Part shown: in pieces, positions 1 through 10,520 of the stretch
How the letters are laid out: every line of letters begins with the position of its first letter
Numbering within the stretch: position 1 is the first letter of the stretch
NCBI GenBank assembly: GCA_000469685.2
Contig: LS997564.1
Coordinates: 23,886,459 to 23,950,458 of the forward strand
Direction: 5' to 3'
Source: Haemonchus contortus
Lineage: Eukaryota; Nematoda; Chromadorea; Rhabditida; Trichostrongylidae
DNA length: 64,000 nucleotides
Notes under the pieces: generated by a model
Database searches by the model: none
What the model was told of the DNA's origin: nothing
The model's input: the letters and a program-made list of their open reading frames with translations, nothing else
Made by a program: the position numbers and the translations under genes

Positions 1-27
1 GTGACATCAGTTTCAGCGGAATTCGAC

Positions 28-287
28 ATGTTCTTCTACATCGTCTGTGCCCTTTTCCTGCTCAATGCCTTCACATCTGAGGCAGCAACTTTTGTAAGTT
101 ACGAATTGCTCCAGTATTCATAAACATAGTTTCTGCGACGGAAATTTCTTTTCAGACATGCGAGGATGCAGGTGGTGAACAGTTCTGCTTAGGCCCAAAG
201 CATGCAGGAATGTGCGACAAACCGGACTTCTACAACATCGCAGAAACTTATTGCTCCAAAACGTGTGGCATTTGCACACAATGGTGA
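28..287 (+). CDS. Secreted single-domain ShKT peptide, copy 1
   Basis: Two exons, 28-93 and 156-287, with a 62-bp GT-AG intron (gtaagt...ttttcag), give a 65-residue protein. Residues 1-19 are a hydrophobic signal peptide. The remainder is one ShKT domain with six cysteines at about 24, 33, 42, 55, 59 and 62, ending in the diagnostic YCSKTCGIC. ShKT domains are cysteine-rich modules common in nematode secreted proteins. The Lys-Tyr dyad that anemone ShK uses on potassium channels is not present at the equivalent position (Asn-Ile), so channel block should not be assumed. The coding sequence is identical to copy 2 at 2454. The promoter lies outside the window. The start was chosen as the ATG beginning the signal peptide. 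Specific function is unknown. Confidence 0.88.
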
Positions 288-479
288 TGAAAGAAAGAGC
301 CTAATAAAAGAGTTCGACAGAATGTTTTCTTTCTCATGCACCGTAATCAGCCTCGCTATGTACTACACAGAATTACGGCGATACTAATGTTTACGTGCAG
401 TGAGCGTGTTCAACCCAATATGCTTAAGTCGCTCAAGGCTCCAGAATAACTAGGATATTTGATGAATGTGGTCAATTCT

Positions 480-2190
480 CTGACGTGGGCTTAACGCGAA
501 CTAAGGCGGGCGTTCCTGAGATCAAAAATTATAGTTCCGTTCAAACTTTTTCGAAGGCTTGAATAAAAGGTGATCGTATGTCAAAGAAAAATACGGTCAA
601 ACCTGCAAAATGGGCGGGGCTAAGATCAAAAATTCATATTTCTCTAAATCCTGAAAGGTTCTGGGATGCGAAGAAGGTAGCCGTAGGTCATAGATGAAAT
701 TTGGGCAAATATCTGAACTGGGCGGGACGGAAACTGAAATGGGCGGGGCTAAGATCAAAAACGAGTAACCCTGTTCAAAATGTTCTCAACGGCTTGAATA
801 AAAGGAAGCCGTAGGTCAAATAAAAATAAGGTCAAAAAATGGGCGGGACGGAAACTGGAATGGGCGGGGCTAAGATCAAAAACGAGTAACCCTGTTCAAA
901 ATGTTCTCAACGGCTTGAATAAAAGGAAGCCGTAGGTCAAAGAAAAATACGGTCAAACCTGCAAAATGGGCGGTGCTAAGATCAAAAAATCACATTTCTC
1001 TAAAGTATGAAATGTCCTTGAGTGCGAAAAAGGTGGCCGTAGGTCATAGATGAAATTTGGAAGAAAATCTTAAATGGGCGGGACGGAAACTGAAATGGGC
1101 AGGGCTAAGATCAAAAGTGAGCAACCCTGTTCAAAATGCTCTCAAATGCTGAAATAAAAGGTGATCGTAGATCAAAGAAAGACATGGTCAAACCTGCAAA
1201 ATGGGCGGGGCTAAGATCAAAAAATCACATTTCTATAAAGTATGAAATGTCCTTGGATGCGAAAAAGGTGGCCGTAGGTCATAGATGAAATTTGGACAAA
1301 ACTCTTAATTGGGCGGGACGGAAACTGTGGGCGGGGCTAAAATCAAAAATGAGCAACACTGTTCGAAATGTTCTCAAAGGCTTGAATAAAAGGTGATCGT
1401 AGGTCAAAGAAAAATACGGTCAAACCTGCAAAATGGGCGGTGCTAAGATCAAAAAATCACATTTCTCTAAAGTATGAAATGTCCTTGAGTGCGAAAAAGG
1501 TGGTCGTAGGTCATAGATGAAATTTGGACAAAACTCTTAATTGGGCGGGACGGAAACTGTGGACGGGGCTAAAATCAAAAACGAGTAACCCTGTTCAAAA
1601 TGTTCTCAACGGCTTGAATAAAAGGAAGCCGTAGGTCAAATAAAAATAAGGTCAAATTTGCAAAATGGGCGGGGCTAAGATCAAAAAATCACATTTCTCT
1701 AAAGTATGAAATGTCCTTGAATGCGAAAAAGGTAGCCGTAGGTCATAGATGAAATTTGGGCAAATATCTGAATTGGGCGGAACGGAAACTGGAATGGGCG
1801 GGGCTAAGATCAAAAACGAGTAACCCTGTTTGAAATGCTCCAAAGGCTTGAATAAAAGGTAGCCGGATGTCAAAAAGGAAATCTGGTCAAATCTCTGAAG
1901 AGGGTGAAACGGAAATCGAAATGGGCAGGGCTACGATCAAAAATGAATAAATCTGTCCAAAATGTTCTGAAACGCGGAAAGGGGGAGCCGTAGGTTATAG
2001 AAGAAATTTGTCAAATCTCTGAAGTGGTCGGAACGCGTACTGAGGTGGGCGGGGCTATGATCAAAAATGCATGACCCTGTCCAAAACGTTCTGAAACGCG
2101 GAAAAAGGTTGATGTAGGTCACAGGAAAATTTGGACAAATCTGCAAAGTGAGCGAAACCTGAATTGAGTGGGCGTGGCGAAGATCAAAAA
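480..2190. repeat. Satellite array 1, downstream of ShKT copy 1
   Basis: Imperfect tandem monomers of about 105-120 bp. Each begins near TGGGCGGGGCTAAGATCAAA and carries GAATAAAAGG followed by GCCGTAGGTCA and a purine-rich tract. Two monomer types tend to alternate, one with AACGAGTAACCCTGTTC and one with AATCACATTTCTCTAAAG, so the higher-order period is about 232 bp. The first ~230 bp of the array matches array 2 at an offset of 2426 bp; further in, monomer order differs. The small minus-strand reading frames at 1652-1873 and 1937-2194 are by-products of the repeat. Confidence 0.92.
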
Positions 2191-2453
2191 TCATAAATTT
2201 TCTCGGTTGTGTTCAATTTCACAACAAAAGGAAAACTGCAAAAAAGGGAAATATATTGATTATACTGCGTTAGGGAAAACACCAAATCTCAACCTTGACC
2301 ACATTTCGTAACTTCGTTAAAAGCTTCAGCCGTTTATTTAACTGTTAATCCACCTGCAACCCCGTTAACAATGGTATTGTTCTCAACTATTTTGAAGAGG
2401 AGTATAAATAAGCCTTTTGGCAAAGTACTGACATCAGTTCAGCAGAATTCGAC
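2191..2453 (+). promoter_or_regulatory. Promoter region of ShKT copy 2
   Basis: Unique sequence between the end of array 1 and the ATG of copy 2. A TATA box, TATAAATA, is at 2403-2410, about 45 bp before the ATG. The block from TTTCTCGGTTGTGTTC to the ATG is also found upstream of the dead third copy at 9235-9484, where the TATA box is altered to CATAAATA. Conservation between copies shows that promoter and gene were duplicated together. Confidence 0.7.
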
Positions 2454-2713
2454 ATGTTCTTCTACATCGTCTGTGCCCTTTTCCTGCTCAATGCCTTCAC
2501 ATCTGAGGCAGCAACTTTTGTAAGTTACGAATTGCTCCAGTATTCATAAACATAGTTTCTGCGACGGAAATTTCTTTTCAGACATGCGAGGATGCAGGTG
2601 GTGAACAGTTCTGCTTAGGCCCAAAGCATGCAGGAATGTGCGACAAACCGGACTTCTACAACATCGCAGAAACTTATTGCTCCAAAACGTGTGGCATTTG
2701 CACACAATGGTGA
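2454..2713 (+). CDS. Secreted single-domain ShKT peptide, copy 2
   Basis: Exons 2454-2519 and 2582-2713 encode the same 65-residue protein as copy 1, at an exact offset of 2426 bp. It has a signal peptide followed by a six-cysteine ShKT domain. Intron and 3' flank are also nearly identical to copy 1 for several hundred bases, which indicates a recent segmental duplication or ongoing gene conversion. Unlike copy 1, its promoter with TATA box is visible in the window. It is followed by the larger satellite array 2. Function unknown; inferred secreted. Confidence 0.88.
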
Positions 2714-2904
2714 TGAAAGAAAGAGCCTAATAAAAGAGTTCGACAGAATGTTTTCTTTCTCATGCACCGTAATCAGCCTCGCTATGTACTACACAGAATT
2801 ACGGCGATACTAATGTTTACGTGCAGTGAGCGTGTTCAACCCAATATGCTTAAGTCGCTCAAGGCTCCAGAATAACTAGGATATTTGATGAATGTGGTCA
2901 ATTC

Positions 2905-5900
2905 TCTGACGTGGGCTTAACGCGAACTAAGGCGGGCGTTCCTGAGATCAAAAATTATAGTTCCGTTCAAACTTTTTCGAAGGCTTGAATAAAAGGTGAT
3001 CGTATGTCAAAGAAAAATACGGTCAAACCTGCAAAATGGGCGGGGCTAAGATCAAAAATTCATATTTCTCTAAATCCTGAAAGGTTCTGGGATGCGAAGA
3101 AGGTAGCCGTAGGTCATAGATGAAATTTGGGCAAATATCTGAATTGGGCGGAACGGAAACTGGAATGGGCGGGGCTAAGATCAAAAACGAGTAACCCTGT
3201 TCAAAATGCTCTCAACGGCTTGAATAAAAGGTAGCCGGATGTCAAAAAGGAAATCTGGTCAAATCTCAAAAGTGGATGAAACCGAAATCGAAATGGGAGG
3301 GGCTACGATCAAAAATGAATAAATCTGTCCAAAACGTTCTGAAACGCGGAAAGGGGGAGCCGTAGGTTATAGAAGAAATTTGTCAAATCTCTGAAGTGGT
3401 CGGAACGCGTTCTGAGGTGGGCGGAGCTATGATCAAAAATGCATATTTCTCTAAAGTATGAAATGTCCTTGAGTGCGAAAAAGGTGGCCGTAGGTCATAG
3501 ATGAAATTTGGAAGAAAATCTTAAATGGGCGGGACGGAAACTGGAATGGGCGCGGCTAAGATCAAAAACGAGTAACCCTGTTCAAAATGTTCTCAACGGC
3601 TTGAATAAAAGGAAGCCGTAGGTCAAAGAAAAATACGGTCAAACCTGCAAAATGGGCGGGGCTAAGATCAAAAAATCACATTTCTATAAAGTATGAAATG
3701 TCCTTGGATGCGAAAAAGGTGGCCGTAGGTCATAGATGAAATTTGGACAAAACTCTTAATTGGGCGGGACGGAAACTGTGGGCGGGGCTAAAATCAAAAA
3801 TGAGCAACACCTGTTCGAAATGTTCTCAAAGGCTTGAATAAAAGGTGATCGTAGGTCAAAGAAAAATACGGTCAAACCTGCAAAATGGGCGGTGCTAAGA
3901 TCAAAAAATCACATTTCTCTAAAGTATGAAATGTCCTTGAGTGCGAAAAAGGTGGCCGTAGGTCATAGATGAAATTTGGACAAAACTCTTAATTGGGCGG
4001 GACGGAAACTGTGGGCGGGGCTAAAATCAAAAATGAGCAACACTGTTCGAAATGTTCTCAAAGGCTTGAATAAAAGGTGATCGTAGGTCAAAGAAAAATA
4101 CGGTCAAACCTGCAAAATGGGCGGTGCTAAGATCAAAAAATCACATTTCTATAAAGTATGAAATGTCCTTGGATGCGAAAAAGGTGGCCGTAGGTCATAG
4201 ATGAAATTTGGACAAAACTCTTAATTGGGCGGAACGGAAACTGTGGGCGGGGCTAAGATCAAAAACGAGTAACCCTGTTCAAAATGTTCTCAACGGCTTG
4301 AATAAAAGGAAGCCGTAGGTCAAAGAAAAATACGGTCAAACCTGCAAAATGGGCGGGGCTAAGATCAAAAATTCATATTTCTCTAAATCCTGAAAGGTTC
4401 TGGGATGCGAAAAAGGTAGCCGTAGGTCATAGATGAAATTTGGACAAACCTCTGAATTGGGCGGAACGGAAACTGAAATGGGCGGGGCTAAGATCAAAAA
4501 TGAGTAACCCTGTTCAAAATGCTCTCAAAGGCTTGAATAAAAGGTAGCTGGATGTCAGAGAGGAAATCTGGTCAAATCTCTGAAGAGGGTTAAACGGAAA
4601 TCGAAATGGGAGGGGCTACGATCAAAAATGAATAAATCTGTCCAAAACGTTCTGAAACGCGGAAAGGGGGAGCCGTAGGTTATAGAAGAAATTTGTCAAA
4701 TCTCTGAAGTGGTCGGAACGCGTTCTGAGGTGGGCGGGGCTATGATCAAAAATGCATATTTCTCTAAAGTATGAAATGTCCTTGAGTGCGAAAAAGGTGG
4801 CCGTAGGTCATAGATGAAATTTGGAAGAAAATCTTAAATGGGCGGGACGGAAACTGAAATGGGCGGGGCTAAGATCAAAAACGAGTAACCCTGTTCAAAA
4901 TGTTCTCAACGGCTTGAATAAAAGGAAGCCGTAGGTCAAAGAAAAATACGGTCAAACCTGCAAAATGGGCGGGGCTAAGATCAAAAAATCACATTTCTAT
5001 AAAGTATGAAATGTCCTTGGATGCGAAAAAGGTGGCCGTAGGTCATAGATGAAATTTGGACAAAACTCTTAATTGGGCGGGACGGAAACTGTGGGCGGGG
5101 CTAAAATCAAAAATGAGCAACACCGTTCGAAATGTTCTCAAAGGCTTGAATAAAAGGTGATCGTAGGTCAAAGAAAAATACGGTCAAACCTGCAAAGTGG
5201 GCGGTGCTAAGATCAAAAAATCACATTTCTATAAAGTATGAAATGTCCTTGGATGCGAAAAAGGTGGCCGTAGGTCATAGATGAAATTTGGACAAAACTC
5301 TTAATTGGGCGGGACGGAAACTGTGGGCGGGGCTAAAATCAAAAATGAGCAACACTGTTCGAAATGTTCTCAAAGGCTTGAATAAAAGGTGATCGTAGGT
5401 CAAAGAAAAATACGGTCAAACCTGCAAAGTGGGCGGTGCTAAGATCAAAAAATCACATTTCTATAAAGTATGAAATGTCCTTGGATGCGAAAAAGGTGGC
5501 CGTAGGTCATAGATGAAATTTGGACAAAACTCTTAATTGGGCGGGACGGAAACTGGAATGGGCGCGGCTAAGATCAAAAACGAGTAACCCTGTTCAAAAT
5601 GTTCTCAACGGCTTGAATAAAAGGAAGCCGTAGGTCAAATAAAAATAAGGTCAAATTTGCAAAATGGGCGGGGCTAAGATCAAAAAATCACATTTCTCTA
5701 AAGTGTGAAATGTCCTTGAGTGCGAAAAAGGTGGCCGTAGGTCATAGATGAAATTTGGACGAAACTCTTAATTGGGCGGAACGGAAACTGGAATGGGCGG
5801 GGCTAAGATCAAAAACGAGTAACCCTGTTCAAAATGTTCTCAACGGCTTGAATAAAAGGTGATCGTAGATCAAAGAAAGACACGGTCAAACCTGCAAAAT

Positions 5901-6551
5901 GGGCGGGGTTAAGATCAAAAAATCACATTTCTCTAAAGTATGAAATGTCCTTGGATGCGAAAAAGGTGGCCGTAGGTCATAGATGAAATTTGGACAAAAC
6001 TCTTAATTGGGCGGGAGGGAAACTGTGGGCGAGGCTTAGATCAAAAATGAGTAACCCTTTTGAAAATGCTCCCAAAGGCTTGAATAGAAGGTAGCCGGAT
6101 GTCAAAAAGGAAATCTGGTCAAATCTCTGAAGAGGGTGAAACGGAAATCGAAATGGGAGGGGCTACGATCAAAAATGAATAAATCTGTCCAAAACGTTCT
6201 GAAACGAGGAAAGGGGGAGCCGTAGAATATTTAAGAAATTTGTCAAATCTCTGAAGTGGTCGGAACGCGTTCTGAGGTGGGCGGAGCTATGATCAAAAAT
6301 GCATATTTCTTCAAATGATCTGTAACGCGGAAAGGGGGAGCCGTAGAATATTTAAGAAATTTGCCAAATCTTTGAAGTGCTCGGAACGCGTTCTGAGGTG
6401 GGCGGAGCTATGATCAAAAATGCATGACCCTATTCAAAAGGTTTTGAAAGGCGGAAAAAGGTTGATGTAGGTCACAGGAAAATTTGGACAAATCTGCAAA
6501 GTGAGCGAAACGTGAATTGAGTGGGCGTGGCGAAGATCAAAAATCATAAAT
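2905..6551. repeat. Satellite array 2, downstream of ShKT copy 2
   Basis: About 3.6 kb of the same satellite as array 1. A clear homogenised stretch has the ATCACATTTCTATAAAG monomer at 4988, 5221 and 5453, giving a period of 232-233 bp made of two ~116-bp halves. Nearly every monomer holds one GGGCGG box and one GTAGGTCA. The right end is more diverged (6060-6550). It stops at the TTTCTCGGTTGT that was duplicated when PLE A inserted. Confidence 0.93.
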
Positions 6552-6606
6552 TTTCTCGGTTGTAATTTCCAAGTTCGGTTTTCTTGAAACCTGGGCATGT
6601 CATATA

Positions 6607-7070
6607 ATATTTCAGAATGCTTTGCCGTACAGGTTTCTTATGATGGAACCGTTTATTAGGCCGACGTTTCGACTAACTCGTCGTCTTCAAGGACCTGAAA
6701 GTAGTTCGGAGCTCTTGATCTGTGGCTTACCTGACCAAGCGCCCAAACGCACTAGGCCAGTTCCGACTACTCCCAGAAACTCAAACACCGAAACATCTCT
6801 GCCAAGAAACCAACCTTCTGCGGTTCCACCAGCGTTGTCTTCCCACTCTATTTCGTGAACAGTAAGGGAACAATGAGACACCATTGACGGTTGTGAGATA
6901 AGAATTGCGCGGTGATCTCAAAGCCCACAAAAGGGAATGAATGGCAGTAGTTCACTCGTTATGGCAATGCACTCACTCCGGTTGTTCAGCTTAGGATTTG
7001 GGATATGCAACGCTCGCGGATATGCAACGCTTCCAATATCTTTCTAGCACCGATCTCGTTCTCGTAGACT
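6607..7070 (-). repeat. PLE A left inverted arm
   Basis: Reverse complement of 8784-9234 with few mismatches and one short local duplication near 6998-7030. It is an antisense copy of the element's own 3' coding end and tail. The open frames at 6622-6858 (+) and 6687-6884 (-) are the two faces of this arm, not genes. Confidence 0.88.
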
Positions 7071-7374
7071 CAAAAAGCTCAAAAGAGCACCCGCTGAGAA
7101 ATCATGAGAATATGGTGCATCTCCGCCTTCCGTTTATATCAGACAAAGTCAGCGCAGAAGTACGGCAGTGCATTGCACGAGCGGATTTGGCTAATGATGT
7201 TGTCTTGATAAATGTACCATCAGACAATATCAAACGCCTTTTGATCCGCAATAGACTCTATGATCGTGCATGCGCGACAGATAACTGCGTTATTTGTCCG
7301 TTCGGAAGGAGTGGAGATTGCACACAGCGAGGGACGGTATACCAACTTCAGTGTTCAGCCTGTGACGAAATATA

Positions 7375-8636
7375 TTAGGTTGAGTCATAAGTCCTCGGAC
7401 AAAATGATAGTGATGACTTCTAGCGATCATAACTCTTGAAAGAGGTGACGAAAATGAACGCGCGAGGCACTGTTAGATAGAGAATGGAAAGCTCTTTCGA
7501 ACGCATGCTGGAGAAGGCACCTAACTGTTTCTTTCCCAGCAACTATGCCCCAAGATTTCAAGCCGTCGCAACTCCACATCCACAACACCATCATATTTAT
7601 TTTTTTATCTGGCCATGAACCCGCGGCAATCGATAGAGGTATGAAGGACGTTCACAAGCAGGAGGTGTATAACTTACGAGTGGCACCAGAAGTTCGGATC
7701 GGGTGACTATTCCGTCGAAAATGAAGACCGTCCCGGACGCTCAATGAAGTTGGATTTGAAGGTGCTGCGGAGCCAGGTGGAAGCCGATCCGTATCAAACC
7801 ACTCGTGAACTGGCAGTCACACTTGGGGAGTCAGTCCACAGTTCTTCGTGAATTGAAGTCAATCGACAAGATGCGAAAGCTCGGTCCATAGATGCCTCAT
7901 GCTTCGAAGCAGTATGACATAGACCGCCGCGACGACGTGGCACTTTCTCTCCTCACGCTCAAGGGCATCACACGTGGCTCGAGTACCTAGTCACCAGGGT
8001 TGCGAAGTCGAACCTCTACTCTAACGTTCACCGGCGTGCTCAATGGATTGACAAAGGTGCGCAAGCAGAAGACTCCCCCAAACCCAACGTACACGCCAAG
8101 GAGGTTATGCTCTGATTCTGGTGGAGCGCTCTCCGTGTCGAATAATGGGAGCTGCTAGACGAAGGATGCACAGTGACCGGACACGTCTACATTACGCAAC
8201 TGAGGAACTTGAAGGCGAATCCCAAAGCTACACGTCCGCAGCAGCACAAAGTTCACCTCCAGCACGACAACGCTCGCCCTCACATTGCAAGAACGACCAA
8301 AACTGAACTGACGAATTTCGACAGGACAAGTTTACCACACCAACCATGTTTCTCAGACTTGGATCCCTCGGATTACCACCTTTTTCCCCATCTCCAACGT
8401 CATCTGGATGGTCAGGACTTTCAAACCCGCGACGACATCAAAATGGCACTGGTGCAGTTCTCCAAGGGCCAGCTCCCAGCGTTCTAAAGCAAGGGTATCT
8501 ACGATTTGCCCAAGCATTGGCAGAAGACCAACGATGCCAATAGGGCATATTTCAACTGATTCGCTATTGTCGTTTAAAAATTGTAAGATAAATATTATGA
8601 TTGCCAATTTGTCCGAGGACTTATGACTCAACCCAA
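7375..8636 (+). mobile_element. mariner (DD34D) transposon inserted in PLE A
   Basis: A 1262-bp element with terminal inverted repeats of about 28 bp (5' TTAGGTTGAGTCATAAGTCC, other end TTGGGTTGAGTCATAAGTCC), flanked by the expected TA duplication at 7373-7374 and 8637-8638. Removing it together with one TA makes the GIY-YIG frame of PLE A continuous, which fixes both borders and the order of events. Confidence 0.93.
7454..8570 (+). pseudogene. Broken mariner transposase
   Basis: Translation in several frames gives recognisable mariner pieces. WHQKFGSGDYSVENEDRPGR (about 7680-7740) matches the second helix-turn-helix region. QHDNARPHIARTT (about 8260-8300) matches the second catalytic Asp block. 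SDLDPSDYHLFPHLQRHL (about 8355-8410) matches the third catalytic Asp block. Early stops and several frameshifts separate them, for example the stop soon after the ATG at 7454. Not functional; mobilisation in trans through the intact TIRs cannot be excluded. Confidence 0.88.
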
Positions 8637-8783
8637 TATATTAATGAGACGGGAAGGATGCTAGGCATACGCGTTAAAGAACATCTAGCAGGTAAAAGGC
8701 GAGGAAGCCTACTAACGCCACTTGGCAAGCATCGATTAGAAGATCATCAAGGCGAAGATTTTGATATCAAATGCAAAATCCTA

Positions 8784-9234
8784 GCCTACGAGAACGAGAT
8801 CGGTGCGAGAAAGATATTGGAAGCGTTGTATATCCGCGAGCGAAATCCTAAGCCGAACAACTGGAGTGAGTGCATTGCCATAACGAGTGAACTCCTGCCA
8901 TTCATTCCCTTTTGTGGGCTTTGAGATCACCGCGCAATTCTTATCTCACAACCGTCAATGGTGTCTCATTAATCCCTTATTGTTCACGAAATAGAGTGGG
9001 AAGACAACGCTGGTGGAACCACAGAAGGTTGGTTTCTTGGCAGAGATGTTTCGGTGTTTGAGTTTCTGGGAGTAGTTGGAACTGGCCTAGTGCGTTTGGG
9101 CGCTTGTTCAGGTAAGCCACAGATCAAGAGCTCCGAACTACTTTCAGGTCCTTGAAGACGACGAGTTAGTCGAAACGTCGGCCTAATAAACGGTTCCATC
9201 TTAACAAACCTGTACGGCAAAGCATTCTGAAATA
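8784..9234 (+). repeat. PLE A right inverted arm
   Basis: Contains the sense 3' coding end (stop at 8924) and the 3' tail of PLE A. It is the reverse complement of 6607-7070. The minus-strand frame 8984-9253 is the mirror of the left-arm frame and not a gene. Confidence 0.88.
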
Positions 9235-9484
9235 TTTCTCGGTTGTGTTCCATTTTACAACAAAAGGAAAACTGCCACGAGAGAAAGAGAAATATCGATT
9301 ATACTGCGTTAGAGAAAACACCAAATTTCAACCTTGACCACATTTCGTAACGTCGTTAAGAACTTCACCCCTTTATTTAACTGTTAATCCACCTGCAGCC
9401 CCGTTAACAATGGTATTGTTCTCGACTATTTCGAGCCTTTTGACATAAATAAGCCTTTTGACAAAGGTTTCAGCGGAATTCGAC
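9235..9484 (+). promoter_or_regulatory. Decayed promoter region of ShKT copy 3
   Basis: Homologous to the promoter of copy 2 from TTTCTCGGTTGT onward, including the blocks ending in CTTGACCACATTTCGTAAC and CCCCGTTAACAATGGTATTG. The TATA box of copy 2 corresponds here to CATAAATA. PLE A inserted exactly at its upstream edge and separated it from satellite array 2. Confidence 0.65.
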
Positions 9485-9757
9485 GTGTTCTTCAAAATCG
9501 TCTGCGCCCTTTACCTACTTAATGCCTTCTTATCTGGGGTAGAAACTTTTGTAAGTTACGAATCGCTCCAGTATTATAAACATGGCTTCTGTGACGAAAA
9601 TTTCTTTTCAGACATGCGAGGATGCAGGTGGTGAAACGTTTTGCTTAGGCTCAAAGCACGCACGAATGTGCCAGACTCACGAATGTGACGATGAGACTTC
9701 TACAACATCGCAGAAACTTATTGCTCCAAAACCCGTGGAATTTGCACACAATGGTGA
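9485..9757 (+). pseudogene. ShKT peptide copy 3, inactivated
   Basis: Exon 1 homology is 9485-9550, the intron 9551-9611 and exon 2 homology 9612-9757. The start codon is GTG instead of ATG. Exon 2 is 14 bp longer than in copies 1 and 2, because of an insertion after the third cysteine that shifts the frame. The cysteine codon TGT in the terminal KTCG motif is changed to CGT. Splice sites are still intact. Three independent lesions make it a clear pseudogene. Confidence 0.88.
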
Positions 9758-9959
9758 AGAAAGAAAGGACCTATCCGACAGCTTTTGTTCTTTCTTATAC
9801 CCCGTAATCAGTTTCGCTATGTAATACACAGAATTAGGACGGTACCGATGTTGACGCGCAGTGGGCGGGTTTAACTCAATATACCCGAGTCGCTCAAGAC
9901 TTCATAATAACTATTCGATAAATGTAGTCCAACTCTCGAATGTGTGGACTAAGATAAAA

Positions 9960-10330
9960 GATAGGTAATTCCGTTCTGAGTGTTATGGAACGTAGGTGTC
10001 GTAGGTAATGGAAAAACGTGGTGAAACCTCTAAAGTGGGCGGGATGTGAATTGACATGGGCTGGGCTAAGATCAAATTTCCATAATTCTTCTCAAAACGC
10101 TCTAGATCGCTCGAAAAAGATTGCCGTAGGTTGTAGAAAGAATAGACCAATTCTTGAAAATGCATGGAGGGCGAACTGAGGATTGCGGGGGTAGGATAAA
10201 AAGTCGTAGCTCTGTTCCAAATGATCTAGATCCCGGAAAGGGTTGTGAAAGGATATTGGATGAATGTGGTCAAAACCCCACAAGTGGGCGGAGGTTAGAC
10301 TAATAAAATAAGAATCATGTGGATTCTCAT
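9960..10330. repeat. Degenerate satellite monomers after ShKT copy 3
   Basis: Diverged units with GTGGGCGGGATGTGAATTG, GGGCTGGGCTAAGATCAAA and AAGTGGGCGGAGGTTAGAC at spacings near 110 bp. They are the counterpart of arrays 1 and 2, so each of the three ShKT copies carries this satellite on its 3' side; here it has decayed to about three units. Confidence 0.7.
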
Positions 10331-10520
10331 TGAGGAGGAACACAACACCCATGCGACTTCGTAAATCTGAGCCTTTTTGTTATATTTCTGGCCAAATTGC
10401 ACAGCCTAATACAGCATCTTCTAGAGTTGATCATTTGGTTCTGCGCTACTAGCTCATAAAAGACGATCCCTTTCAGTCCTACCAGGAAAGGGCATAATCT
10501 TCCTAATCTAGGATTCCTTT

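Larger units (their letters stand above)
7071..8924 (+). pseudogene. PLE A C-terminal GIY-YIG endonuclease, split by mariner
   Basis: The left part runs in an open frame (6998-7374) and the right part at 8639-8924; ignoring the mariner and one TA copy, they join in a single frame. The left part has the PLE linker cysteine pattern C-x3-C-x2-C-x7-C followed by GTVYQLQCSACDEIY. The right part supplies INETGRMLGIRVKEHLAG, which with the preceding Tyr is the GIY-YIG core (Y..ET.R....R..EH). It ends with a stop at 8922-8924. The first residues of the left frame (before about 7071) are read from the inverted arm and are not PLE protein. No reverse transcriptase is present, so the copy is dead. Confidence 0.85.
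6564..9234 (+). mobile_element. Penelope-like element A (PLE A), 5'-truncated, with inverted arms
   Basis: Flanked by a 12-bp direct repeat TTTCTCGGTTGT at 6552-6563 and 9235-9246. The left arm (about 6607-7070) is the reverse complement of the right arm (about 8784-9234), and the left arm has an extra ~43 bp at its outer end. The sense coding part between the arms specifies only the C-terminal linker and GIY-YIG endonuclease of a PLE; the reverse transcriptase is missing. Inverted terminal duplication with a one-sided extension is known for Penelope elements. A mariner interrupts it at 7375-8636. Confidence 0.85.

Noticed and set aside
202..387. 61-codon frame, repeated at 2628-2813
   Set aside because: It overlaps exon 2 of the ShKT gene in another frame and runs into the 3' flank; the spliced ShKT frame with signal peptide and six cysteines explains the locus better.
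480..6551. CRISPR-like repeat array
   Set aside because: Monomers are ~116 bp, adjacent and without unique spacers, in a eukaryotic setting; it is satellite DNA.
6622..9253. Two related 78- and 89-codon proteins on opposite strands
   Set aside because: They are the same sequence read from the two inverted arms of PLE A, which carry its 3' tail, not separate genes.
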